Below, piece after piece: positions 48,087-55,390 of a stretch of 64,000 nucleotides of DNA. The DNA lies in NCBI RefSeq assembly GCF_000331305.1, contig NZ_KB217478.1, positions 5,615,595 to 5,679,594 on the forward strand, read 5' to 3'. Made by a program: the position numbers and the translations under genes. Every line of letters begins with the position of its first letter. Position 1 is the first letter of the stretch. The stretch comes from Calothrix sp. PCC 7103 (GTDB lineage Bacteria; Cyanobacteriota; Cyanobacteriia; Cyanobacteriales; Nostocaceae). The notes beneath the pieces were generated by a model. The model was not told the DNA's origin. It saw nothing but the letters and a program-made list of their open reading frames with translations, and did no database searches.

Positions 48087-49688
48087 ATGACAAAGCTATT
48101 CTGGAACGTTATCAAGTTGGCGCCAGTTTTAGTTGCTGCAACATTCATTGCTTCAAACAGCGCATTCGCAGTTGAAGCAAACGAAACATCAGTAGCTAAA
48201 CTAGCAGAATCGAACGACATCGGACAAGTAACTTCAGTATCACAGTTTTCTGATGTACAGCCTACCGATTGGGCTTTCCAAGCATTACAGTCTTTAGTAG
48301 AGCGTTACGGATGTATCGCAGGTTATCCCGGCGGTACATTTCGTGGCAACCGTGCAATGACTCGTTATGAGTTCGCGGCTGGTGTAAATGCGTGCTTAGA
48401 CCGTGTAAACGAATTGATTGCCACAGCCACCGCAGATTTAGTTAGAAAAGACGATTTAAGTGCATTACAGCGCTTACAAGAAGAGTTCGCTGATGAACTC
48501 GCAACCCTACGTGGTCGCGTTGATGAACTTGACGCACGCACCACTACCTTAGAAAAGAAACAGTTTTCCACCACCACCAAACTCAAGGGTGAAGCAATCT
48601 TTGTTGCATCCGACCTTTTTGGTGGCGAGAAGTTTGGTGGCGTGGATAGGAAAATTGGAGAAAATTCTAACACTACTTTCTCTAGCCGCGTTCGTCTAAC
48701 TTTGGAAAGCAGCTTCTCTGGTACAGATAAGTTGCAAATTCGTTTAAATTCTAGCAACATCGCTAGAAATGATGGTGCAGCAGCAGCAGGGGGCAGTGGC
48801 ACTTCAATGACCCGTCTAGGATTTGATGGCCCCACTAGTGGTAATGAGATTGTAATCGACAGAGCTAACTACAGCTTCAACTTGAGCGATAAATTAGCTG
48901 TTAAAGTTGATGCTATCGGCGCTAGATTATACGACAACACCAACTTCAACCCTGACTTCCAAAGCAGTGGTACTGGTGCTATCTCTCGTTACGGACGTTT
49001 CAGCCCTATCTATCGTGTTGGTGCTGGTGGTGCAGGTGTCACTGCAACCTTTAACCCCAAGGGCAAAATCAGCTTGACCGGAGCATATTTAAGCAATGAC
49101 AACGCTAACTCTGGTGCAGATCAGGGTGTGTTCAATGGTGATAATGCTGTATTTGGTCAGTTGGAAGTCAAACCCAGCGACAAATTAAAGTTAGGTTTGA
49201 CCTACGCTCGCACTTATTCTGATGCGACTGGAGGATTTGATAGTCTTGTAAGTGACACAGGCAGCAGAAACGCTAACAATCCCTTTGCAAGCAAGGCTAC
49301 TAACGCTAATCACTACGGTGTACAAGCCAGCTTCAACGTCACTGAGAAAGCAACTCTTAGTGGTTGGTACGGCTTTGCCAATGCTGAAGAAGCTGCTGGT
49401 ACAAAAAATGCTGATATCAGCTACTGGGCTGCTACCTTGGGCATCAAAGACTTTGGTCGTGAAGGTAACACCTTGGGTCTAATCTTTGGTCAGCCTCCTA
49501 AGCTAACCGGTGGTACAGGTGTAACAAAAGATGCTGACACCTCTTACCATTTGGAAGCTCTCTACAAAATGCAGTTGAACGATAGAATCCAGGTAACACC
49601 TGCTCTGTTGGTCATCTTCAACCCAGAGCACAACAACAATAACGACACCATCTATGTTGGTACTGTTCGTACCACTTTCTCTTTCTAA
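48087..49688 (+). CDS. Iron-uptake-type porin (SLH + OprB), paralogue 1
   Basis: The 533-aa outer-membrane protein has a signal peptide (cleaved after NSAFA), one SLH domain (about residues 48-105, FSDVQPTDWAFQALQSLVERYGC, MTRYEFAAG), a coiled segment (about 120-165) and a C-terminal beta-barrel ending in TFSF with a terminal Phe. Cyanobacterial SLH-OprB proteins are the major outer-membrane porins; some are annotated for inorganic-ion or iron uptake. The ATG at 48087 is chosen because it matches the paralogue's start and leader; upstream in-frame codons begin at 48036. A strong terminator follows. Confidence 0.92.
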   Translation: MTKLFWNVIKLAPVLVAATFIASNSAFAVEANETSVAKLAESNDIGQVTSVSQFSDVQPTDWAFQALQSLVERYGCIAGYPGGTFRGNRAMTRYEFAAGVNACLDRVNELIATATADLVRKDDLSALQRLQEEFADELATLRGRVDELDARTTTLEKKQFSTTTKLKGEAIFVASDLFGGEKFGGVDRKIGENSNTTFSSRVRLTLESSFSGTDKLQIRLNSSNIARNDGAAAAGGSGTSMTRLGFDGPTSGNEIVIDRANYSFNLSDKLAVKVDAIGARLYDNTNFNPDFQSSGTGAISRYGRFSPIYRVGAGGAGVTATFNPKGKISLTGAYLSNDNANSGADQGVFNGDNAVFGQLEVKPSDKLKLGLTYARTYSDATGGFDSLVSDTGSRNANNPFASKATNANHYGVQASFNVTEKATLSGWYGFANAEEAAGTKNADISYWAATLGIKDFGREGNTLGLIFGQPPKLTGGTGVTKDADTSYHLEALYKMQLNDRIQVTPALLVIFNPEHNNNNDTIYVGTVRTTFSF

Positions 49689-49746
49689 GATTTAATCAAT
49701 CTTAGTTGTCTAATTTCTCCAGTAATCTTCCAATAATTTAATCCCA

Positions 49747-49774
49747 CCCCCATTCTTATCCAGATGGGGGTTTT
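49747..49774 (+). terminator. Rho-independent terminator of porin 1
   Basis: CCCCCAT and ATGGGGG with a 10-nt loop, followed by TTTT. Confidence 0.85.
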
Positions 49775-49920
49775 CTGGCAACGGATGAGAGCGGATGTAA
49801 CGGATGATTTACTTGTTTATAGCACGAATACTAGCAGGCGCCGCGTCCGATGACTTTCAAGAAACTTCTGGCTATTTAAAATTCAGTTATCCGTTACATC
49901 CGTTTATCATCCGTTGCCAG
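49775..49920. mobile_element. 146-bp inverted-repeat element built from CGGATGTAACGGAT
   Basis: The left end CTGGCAACGGATGA...CGGATGTAACGGAT and the reverse complement of the right end match over about 34 positions with a small indel, enclosing about 75 bp. The same word forms the hairpin at 2870. It has no transposase and lies between the two porin genes; the frame starting at 49804 inside it looks spurious. Confidence 0.65.
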
Positions 49921-50071
49921 GAACAGGCGAATTTTGAACAAGAAAGATTAAGACGTTCTCAACAGCTTTTTTGTGCCCAAATTTTTCTAAAATTTTATGT
50001 AAAAAATGTTACATATAAAAATCTAGATTCCATAACACTTCCACAACTATAATAGTTACATTTTCAGCCTT

Positions 50072-50101
50072 CATAACCTTGTCTTAACCTAATGTTAGGT
50101 A
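50072..50101 (+). promoter_or_regulatory. Candidate Pho box upstream of porin 2
   Basis: CATAACCT, 3 bp, CTTAACCT form a direct pair fitting the cyanobacterial Pho-box spacing (YTTAAYYW repeated every 11 bp), 7 of 8 and 8 of 8 matches. A third position (GTTAGGTA) fits poorly. Located about 190 bp before the porin 2 ATG. Weak evidence. Confidence 0.35.
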
Positions 50102-50263
50102 AAATCATGCCTAGTCGTGAACTGTCTTGACAACGGTAAAATACGGCATTCCAGAAATTTGACGAATTGTCAAGAGTTTCATTTATAAATCCAATGCAAA
50201 TAATTTAAATTAAATCTTTGTAGAAATGAGAAAAAACTCCCAGACATATGTAAAATAATTACG

Positions 50264-50278
50264 TAGGTGTGAGTGAGA
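50264..50278 (+). promoter_or_regulatory. Shared 15-nt translation leader TAGGTGTGAGTGAGA, porin 2
   Basis: Same sequence and same 8-nt spacing to the ATG (50287) as in porin 1. Surrounding leader sequence is not conserved. Confidence 0.6.
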
Positions 50279-50286
50279 ATACAAAA

Positions 50287-52020
50287 ATGCATAAACTACT
50301 GTGGAACACGATTAAATTAAGCCCAGTTGTTGTAGCTGTGGCATTTGCCACTGCAAACAGCGCTTTAGCAGGCGAAATGAATGGTAACGTGCCTTCGGTT
50401 AGCGAAATGGCACAGGCGCAAAAGACCGACAATATAGGTCAAGTAACATCAGTATCACAATTTTCAGACGTACAACCTACTGACTGGGCATTCCAAGCAT
50501 TACAGTCGTTAGTAGAACGTTACGGTTGTATCGCAGGTTATCCCAACGGAACCTATCGTGGAAACCGCGCATTAACTCGTTATGAATTCGCAGCAGGTTT
50601 GAACGCTTGTTTAGACCGCGTAAACGAATTAATTGCAACTGCAACAGCTGACTTAGTTAGAAAAGAAGACTTAGCGACATTACAGCGCTTACAAGAAGAA
50701 TTTAGTGCAGAACTAGCAACCCTACGTGGTCGCGTTGACAACTTAGAAGCACGCACTGCTGAATTGGAAGCAAACCAGTTCTCTACCACAACCAAGTTAG
50801 TTGGGGAAGCAATCTTCAGTGTTTCTGATGCTTTTGGTGATGAACGAGCAATAGGTTCTCGTCAGTTAGTTACAAACCCTAATGCAACTAGAGCGCAATT
50901 AGGTGGAAGAGAATTAGATAGTAACACGGTATTCTCAGAACGGATTCGTTTGAGCTTACTCAGTAGCTTCAGTGGTAAAGACCAGTTGCAAATTCGTTTG
51001 CAAGCTGGAAATACCATTAATAATAGTGGTGTTACAGGTACAAACATGACCCGTTTGGCTTATGACGACAACACAGAGAACAATGTTCAAGTTGATAAAA
51101 TTAACTACGCTTTCAACCTGAGCGATGCTATTCGAATCAAAGTTGATGCGAGTAAAGGGGAGTTCTGGGAAAACATCCCTAACTTTAACCCAGACTTTGC
51201 TAGCTCCAGCCGTGGTTCAATCTCCCGCTACGGTCGTTTCAGCCCAATTTACCGTCAAGGTTCTGGTGGTGCCGGTGCTTCCATTACCTTTAACCCAAGT
51301 GGAGCAATCTCTGTATCTGGTGGTTATTTAGCTGGTGGAAGTCAAAATCGTGCTAACAGTCCTCTTGATAGAGAAGGTTTATTTGATGGTAACTATGCTG
51401 CACTTGCCCAAGTAGCTTTCCAACCTAGTAAACAGCTCAATATTGGTTTAACTTACGCGCATAGTTACCAAAATGCCCGAACAACTGTTGCAGGGGTAAC
51501 AAGCGGTGGTGGTGTTAACCTCTTTGAATCAATTGGTAGCGATTTGGTTAGTCAACCTTTTGGCAATATTGCGACTTCTTCAAATCATTACGGCGCCCAA
51601 GTTAACTTCCGTCTAAGTGACAAAATCGCAATTGGTGGATGGTACGGTTTGGCTGATATCTCAGGTGAAACAGGAGTAGATAACAATAGATTAGATGCAA
51701 CTGCTACATACTGGGCAGCAAACCTAGCACTTAGAGATTTTGGTAGCAAAGGTAGTTTACTAGGTGTTACTTTTGGTCAACCTCCTAAAATTACAGGTAG
51801 CAATTTTAGAGGAATAGATGCAACTGGTCGTTCAGGTAATGCAACTGGTATACGTCAAATAGATGCAGACACTTCTTACCACTTAGAGACTTTGTACAGA
51901 TTACAACTTAATGACAACGTTTCGGTTACTCCTGCGTTGTTGGTAATCTTCAACCCAGAGCATAACGAACGTAACGATACTGTTTACATCGGTACATTAC
52001 GTACAACCTTCACATTCTAA
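50287..52020 (+). CDS. Iron-uptake-type porin (SLH + OprB), paralogue 2
   Basis: The 577-aa outer-membrane protein is closely related to the preceding gene product: signal peptide (after NSALA), SLH domain (VQPTDWAFQALQSLVERYGC), coiled segment with LATLRGRVDNLEARTAELE, and an OprB-type barrel ending LRTTFTF. It differs by longer loops (for example about residues 395-415 and 515-530). A GTG at 50269 is also in frame, but I prefer the ATG at 50287, matched to the paralogue. It has its own 580-bp upstream region with a separate promoter, so the two porins can be regulated differently. Confidence 0.92.
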   Translation: MHKLLWNTIKLSPVVVAVAFATANSALAGEMNGNVPSVSEMAQAQKTDNIGQVTSVSQFSDVQPTDWAFQALQSLVERYGCIAGYPNGTYRGNRALTRYEFAAGLNACLDRVNELIATATADLVRKEDLATLQRLQEEFSAELATLRGRVDNLEARTAELEANQFSTTTKLVGEAIFSVSDAFGDERAIGSRQLVTNPNATRAQLGGRELDSNTVFSERIRLSLLSSFSGKDQLQIRLQAGNTINNSGVTGTNMTRLAYDDNTENNVQVDKINYAFNLSDAIRIKVDASKGEFWENIPNFNPDFASSSRGSISRYGRFSPIYRQGSGGAGASITFNPSGAISVSGGYLAGGSQNRANSPLDREGLFDGNYAALAQVAFQPSKQLNIGLTYAHSYQNARTTVAGVTSGGGVNLFESIGSDLVSQPFGNIATSSNHYGAQVNFRLSDKIAIGGWYGLADISGETGVDNNRLDATATYWAANLALRDFGSKGSLLGVTFGQPPKITGSNFRGIDATGRSGNATGIRQIDADTSYHLETLYRLQLNDNVSVTPALLVIFNPEHNERNDTVYIGTLRTTFTF

Positions 52021-52035
52021 TAATACGAACATGTT

Positions 52036-52063
52036 GTAGAGACGTGATTAATCACGTCTCTAC
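52036..52063. repeat. GTAGAGAC dispersed hairpin repeat (GTGATTAATCAC centre)
   Basis: A perfect 28-base palindrome with a G-to-T compensatory pair relative to the consensus, so base pairing is conserved although sequence is not. Confidence 0.8.
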
Positions 52064-52088
52064 GATTAATTTGATTAAATTGATTTTG

Positions 52089-52111
52089 GCTCACCCAATG
52101 GTGGGCTTTTT
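52089..52111 (+). terminator. Rho-independent terminator of porin 2
   Basis: GCTCACC and GGTGGGC (one G-U type pair) with a 4-nt loop, followed by TTTTT. Confidence 0.75.
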
Positions 52112-52154
52112 GTTTAGATTTTTTGTTTTGCTGGGTTACGTTCCAAAAGCCAAC

Positions 52155-52415
52155 CTACAATTCGTCCAAATCATCTGGTTTTTTTAAGTTGGTGGGTGGT
52201 CTATCATTACTCCAGGCCCACCAAACGGCGCCGCACTGGCAATGGTAAAATTCTTGCCATTTGCGTTTATAATTTTCGGTAGTTACAGGCGCCCGTCGGT
52301 TAATCCAAACTTGTGTTGCTTCCAAACTACTCGAATGGCACTTAGGACAACAGAAATCGTAGGCATGAATTGCCTCCGAAGTCCATTCAGGCGGTAAAAA
52401 TGCAAAAGCTTCCAT
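52155..52415 (-). CDS. Small zinc-ribbon-like cyanobacterial protein
   Basis: The 86-aa product has two cysteine pairs, CCPKC (about residues 22-26) and CQCG (about 60-63), separated by a charged region (VWINRRAPVTTENYKRKW), then AVWWAWS. This is a zinc-ribbon pattern, probably structural or nucleic-acid-binding; I recognise it only as a conserved cyanobacterial small protein. Six GATTT pentamers lie 20-50 bp upstream of its start and may affect its promoter. Confidence 0.72.
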   Translation of the reverse strand: MEAFAFLPPEWTSEAIHAYDFCCPKCHSSSLEATQVWINRRAPVTTENYKRKWQEFYHCQCGAVWWAWSNDRPPTNLKKPDDLDEL

Positions 52416-52434
52416 AGTATATTGAATTAGAATT

Positions 52435-52464
52435 GATTTGATTTGATTTGATTTGATTTGATTT
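52435..52464. repeat. Pentanucleotide tandem repeat (GATTT)6
   Basis: Six perfect GATTT units in the promoter region of the small zinc-ribbon gene, a slippage-prone tract. Confidence 0.85.
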
Positions 52465-52605
52465 GTATGTGTATAGGTTTGATTTTGAAGTTTTTTATGT
52501 GATATTTATTAATCAAGATTATTTGATTATGTAAAAAATATTACTGTAGTCCAATGATTCCACGCTCGTTGCTTGTTTTAGTAATCACAATTTTATATCA
52601 AAAAT

Positions 52606-53199
52606 ATGGAGCAGAACATTGAGATTCGCCGCTTGTTGGAAATAATGCCAGCATCAAGCAGGATGACAGTAAAAATAATCAGCAAGCCAGAGCAAGCTAA
52701 AGTAATAGATGTAGCTTTGCCATTGCCTTGGAATTCTGATAGACCTATATATATTAACTTTGATTTGTGGCGGCGATTAACTAAACCCCAACGCGACATA
52801 TTGTTACTGCGAACAGTAAGTTGGTTAACAGGAGTAAAATGGTTTAAGCCTGATATCTATCAAGGTGTAGCGGTTGCTGGGTTATTGGGTGGGTTCGTTG
52901 AACTAGCACAGCGAGATGTAGTAGGTATTATAGCTGCTGTGGGTTTAAGTTCAATGGCTGTGTTACGAATATGGCGCCTTAATAATAACCAAGACTCAGA
53001 AATAGGCGCCGACACTGCGGCAATAAAAATCGCACAACGTCGAGATTACACCGAAACCGAAGCCGCAGAACATCTTCTAACTGCCATAGAAACTGTAGCA
53101 AAAATTGAAGGGCGCCAAGGTTTAGATTTTATCGAATTAATTCGTACTCAGAACTTGCGCGCAACTGCTGGGTTATCTTCTATCGGTATTCCTAGGTAA
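52606..53199 (+). CDS. DUF3318 domain membrane protein
   Basis: The 197-aa protein begins with a conserved soluble part (LLEIMPASSRMTVKIISKPE, PIYINFDLWRRLTKPQRDIL), followed by two short hydrophobic segments (about residues 88-100 and 106-120, VVGIIAAVGLSSMAVLRIW) and a charged C-terminus ending LSSIGIPR. DUF3318 is found in cyanobacteria and has no established function. A decayed second copy lies at 53719-53834, on the far side of the HNH cassette. Three GGCGCC sites fall in the gene. Confidence 0.88.
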   Translation: MEQNIEIRRLLEIMPASSRMTVKIISKPEQAKVIDVALPLPWNSDRPIYINFDLWRRLTKPQRDILLLRTVSWLTGVKWFKPDIYQGVAVAGLLGGFVELAQRDVVGIIAAVGLSSMAVLRIWRLNNNQDSEIGADTAAIKIAQRRDYTETEAAEHLLTAIETVAKIEGRQGLDFIELIRTQNLRATAGLSSIGIPR

Positions 53200-53383
53200 G
53201 ATTGAAACGTTGGCAAGCCAGAGCTAAATTATTCAGTTCATCAGTTGAATTGGGAAGAGACTGAGGAGTGATATGGTCAATTTCAAATAAAGCAGCACCT
53301 GCTTCTTCTGATGAGTGGCAGTATTCACAAAGATACTTTGCTCTTTTTCGGACTAATTTTCTGGTTGTGTTATTAATGGTCAT
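53192..53383 (-). pseudogene. Truncated HNH endonuclease
   Basis: The 63-codon frame keeps the first zinc pair (CEYCHSS), the catalytic DH (FEIDHITPQS) and the N of LNNLALACQRF. The second zinc pair, normally CxxC, reads CQRF, and the protein stops four residues later because the stop is formed by sequence at the end of the DUF3318 gene. Full HNH proteins of this type continue with a further helix and second zinc ligand set. It overlaps the DUF3318 tail by 8 bp and the upstream gene by 4 bp (ATGA). Probably inactive. Confidence 0.75.
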
Positions 53384-53619
53384 GAATCAGCTATTATTTT
53401 AGCGTTAAGCAAAGTAAAAATTCTATCAAGCTCTAAAATTCCCGTTAATTCAGCTTCTTCTTCCGAGTTAAGCATACCAGCTTTCTTATTCGCATTGAGT
53501 TCTTCCAAGCGTGATTGTAATTCGTCGGTAAATTTGAACAACTTAAGATTTCTAACTTGACTAATTTTGATTCCTGACTCTACCCATGATGAGGGCTGAA
53601 CCATTACTTGAGTCATCAT
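53380..53619 (-). CDS. Small conserved protein paired with HNH endonuclease
   Basis: The 79-aa product has an early beta region (VMVQPSSWVESGIK) and a helical hairpin (FTDELQSRLEELNANKKAG, SEEEAELTGILELDRIFTLLNAKI). I recall this as a frequent upstream partner of small HNH nucleases in cyanobacteria. The 4-bp ATGA overlap with the HNH frame indicates coupled translation. An antitoxin- or inhibitor-like role is possible but not shown; the nuclease partner here is broken. Confidence 0.68.
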   Translation of the reverse strand: MMTQVMVQPSSWVESGIKISQVRNLKLFKFTDELQSRLEELNANKKAGMLNSEEEAELTGILELDRIFTLLNAKIIADS

Positions 53620-53718
53620 AGCAGTTTGCGTTTGTAATATAAAGGGTATTGTAGTATTGTAACAATGCCTGCCCTGCTGCCGAGTGAATTTGTAACTACT
53701 TTGAGTTAACTCATTGTG

Positions 53719-53834
53719 CTATATATATTAACTTTGATTTGTGGCACCATTAACTAAACCGCAGCGTGACATGTTGTTACTGTGAACGTTGAGTTGGTTG
53801 ACAGGACTATCTCCTGTAGGTGTTCCTAAGTAAG
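53719..53834 (+). pseudogene. Decayed, internally deleted copy of the DUF3318 gene
   Basis: 53719-53806 matches 52746-52833 (encoding YINFDLW...LTG) with about 12 differences, including in-frame stops and CGG to CAC changes. 53807-53834 then matches the last 28 bases of the intact gene (LSSIGIPR and stop). About 340 bp between these parts are missing. It is non-functional. Confidence 0.82.
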
Positions 53835-53923
53835 AGGTTGTTTGAAAAGTATCTGTAAATGTCATGCGCTCGGTACGTTAACGCAGTTTTCCCGCTTTCG
53901 CGCGCATCTTGTGTATATATAGC

Positions 53924-53983
53924 AATCCTAAATCATTTATAAAAATTACACATTGTAGAGACGCGATTTAATCGCGTCTCTAC
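53924..53983. repeat. TATAGCAATCCTAAATCAT half-element plus GTAGAGAC hairpin
   Basis: The left half of the same element type found complete at 54896-55001; the right half is replaced by the DUF4351 tandem unit. Confidence 0.6.
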
Positions 53984-54060
53984 TTCCATAACTTGCCTCC
54001 AATCTAAAAGGCGCCCATTTGTTATATTGTGAAGGCGCCAGCAACCAGGTGATATACAAT

Positions 54061-54357
54061 TTAAATGCGTGCGAGCCAGTTCTTTAAATCGGTAATTGAA
54101 TTAAAATCTAACAGTGCTTCCGCTAATTCTTCTAAACTGTGTCTAGAAAGACCTTGAATACGTTCCTGCTGACTTTGGCTTAAGTCCCCAAAAAGACGTT
54201 GAAGTAGGCGGAGAACAAACGATGCAGCTGCACTTTGCCTACCTAGTTCTATGCCTTCTTCCATACCTAGTTTAAAACCTTCTTCCCAACCTATTTTAAA
54301 ACCTATTTCTCTACCTATTTCTATACCTTTTTCCATCCAGCTAGTGACAATTTCCAT
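54061..54357 (-). pseudogene. C-terminal remnant of an Rpn/DUF4351-type protein, copy A
   Basis: The 98-codon frame has a Gly/Glu-repeat leader (IEIGREIGFKIGWEEGFKLG) and the DUF4351 tail (SFVLRLLQRLFGDLSQSQQE, ITDLKNWLARI). Full-length relatives are about 250-350 aa with an N-terminal PD-(D/E)XK nuclease (Rpn/transposase-associated) domain, which is missing here. An ATG and possible expression remain, so a short protein cannot be excluded. It repeats at 54430 with a period of about 368 bp. Confidence 0.68.
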
Positions 54358-54429
54358 AACTTGCCTCCAATGTAAAAGGCGCCCATTTGTTGTATTGTGG
54401 AGGCGCCAGCAACGCGCGTGATATAAAGT

Positions 54430-54660
54430 TTAAATACGTGCGAGCCAGGTTTTTAAATCGGTAATTGAATTAAAATCTAGCTGTGCTTCGATTAAATCTT
54501 CTAAACGTCTTGTGGAAAGAGCTTGAATACTTTCCTGCTGACTTTGACTTAAGTTGCCGAAACGACGTTGAAGCAGGCGTAGAGCTACTGATGCAGCTTG
54601 CTCTTGCTTGCCTAGTTCTTTACCTAGTTCCATACCTTCCTCTCTACCTTCCTCCCGACC
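54430..54660 (-). pseudogene. C-terminal remnant of an Rpn/DUF4351-type protein, copy B
   Basis: The same DUF4351 tail as copy A (LRLLQRRFGNLSQSQQESIQ, DLKTWLARI), about 80% identical in DNA. Upstream, EELGREEGREEG-like codons run into the terminal repeat of a 194-bp element at 54668, which cuts the gene off from its nuclease domain. The first Met in frame is at 54633. Confidence 0.7.
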
Positions 54661-54667
54661 TAGTTCC

Positions 54668-54861
54668 GGTTCTTTCGTACATAGCGTGCTAAATTTTAAT
54701 TAAAATCGATAATTATTCTTTATTATCAAGGCTTATAGGCACTTATAGTTGAAATTTTATTAATTTTATCGTCATCAAGAGAATAATGGCTGTAAGATAA
54801 GCATAGCAAGGGTTTTAAGCTAATTTATCAATAGATTTAGCACGCTAAGTACGGAAGAGCC
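54668..54861. mobile_element. 194-bp MITE-like element, ISL3-type ends
   Basis: The left end GGTTCTTTCGTACATAGCGT and the reverse complement of the right end GGCTCTTCCGTACTTAGCGT match at 16 of 20 positions and continue GCTAAAT inward. GGCTCTT-beginning ends are typical of ISL3-family elements. There is no transposase frame, and I found no convincing 8-bp target duplication (the flanks differ). Confidence 0.62.
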
Positions 54862-54895
54862 AAAATGTTATAGAGTCTTTATCCAAAACATCACT

Positions 54896-55001
54896 GATAT
54901 AGCAGTCCTAAATCATTCGTGAAAACCGTGCGTTGTAGAGACGCGATTAATCGCGTCTCTACGGGGATAAATTTTTACAATTCATATAGGAATGCTATAT
55001 C
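54896..55001. mobile_element. 106-bp palindromic element GATATAGCA...TGCTATATC with GTAGAGAC core
   Basis: The ends GATATAGCA / TGCTATATC and inner TCCTAAAT/ATATAGGA arms surround the GTAGAGAC hairpin (54935-54962). Same architecture as the 104-bp elements but with unrelated ends. Confidence 0.65.
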
Positions 55002-55390
55002 TGGAAAAAATAACTCGATAAAATCAAGGAAGAAATTCTGTATTAATTTTTTAAACAAACTATCGTGGTCAATCATGAAGTGATTTCACCTTTTTGTGCA
55101 ACCTGGATAGTATGAAATTATTAAACAGAAAATATTTAGATATATATTCTTTTATTAATTCTTAATAATCTGAGGTAGTGCTTTAATTAGCAATTGTAAT
55201 TATCTACAAATAATTACAATAAATGGTGCTGATAATATAAATTAATAAATTAATTGTGTGATTTAGGGGGCGGGTTTACAAAAATTGTTTTTTGTTTGAA
55301 GGTTGTGGCTAACCCAGTAATAGATGTTGTAGGTAAAATAAATTCCCCTACACATGCTACAGGAGCAAGGGTGGGGAGACTATATATTTT
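55002..55390. other. Intergenic DNA, nothing recognised
   Basis: AT-rich, without GGCGCC, repeats or a credible gene. The plus-strand frame at 55254-55481 overlaps the Uma2 3' end and looks non-coding. Confidence 0.5.

Larger units (their letters stand above)
53620..54060. other. Spacer with decayed DUF3318 copy and dispersed repeats
   Basis: Holds the DUF3318 remnant (53719-53834), a fragment resembling GCGCTCGGTACG-type repeats (53869-53910), a TATATAGCAATCCTAAATCAT half-element (53924) with a GTAGAGAC hairpin (53955-53983), and the boundary of the DUF4351 tandem unit. Confidence 0.65.
53986..54660. repeat. Tandem duplication, unit about 368 bp
   Basis: CCATAACTTGCCTCCAAT begins at 53986 and again at 54354. 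Each is followed by AAAAGGCGCCCATTTGTT, a TGGAGGCGCCAGCAAC-like segment and the DUF4351 tail. Confidence 0.75.

Noticed and set aside
49804-50052. 82-codon plus-strand frame between the porins
   Set aside because: It begins inside an inverted-repeat element and runs into the AT-rich porin leader; composition is not coding-like.
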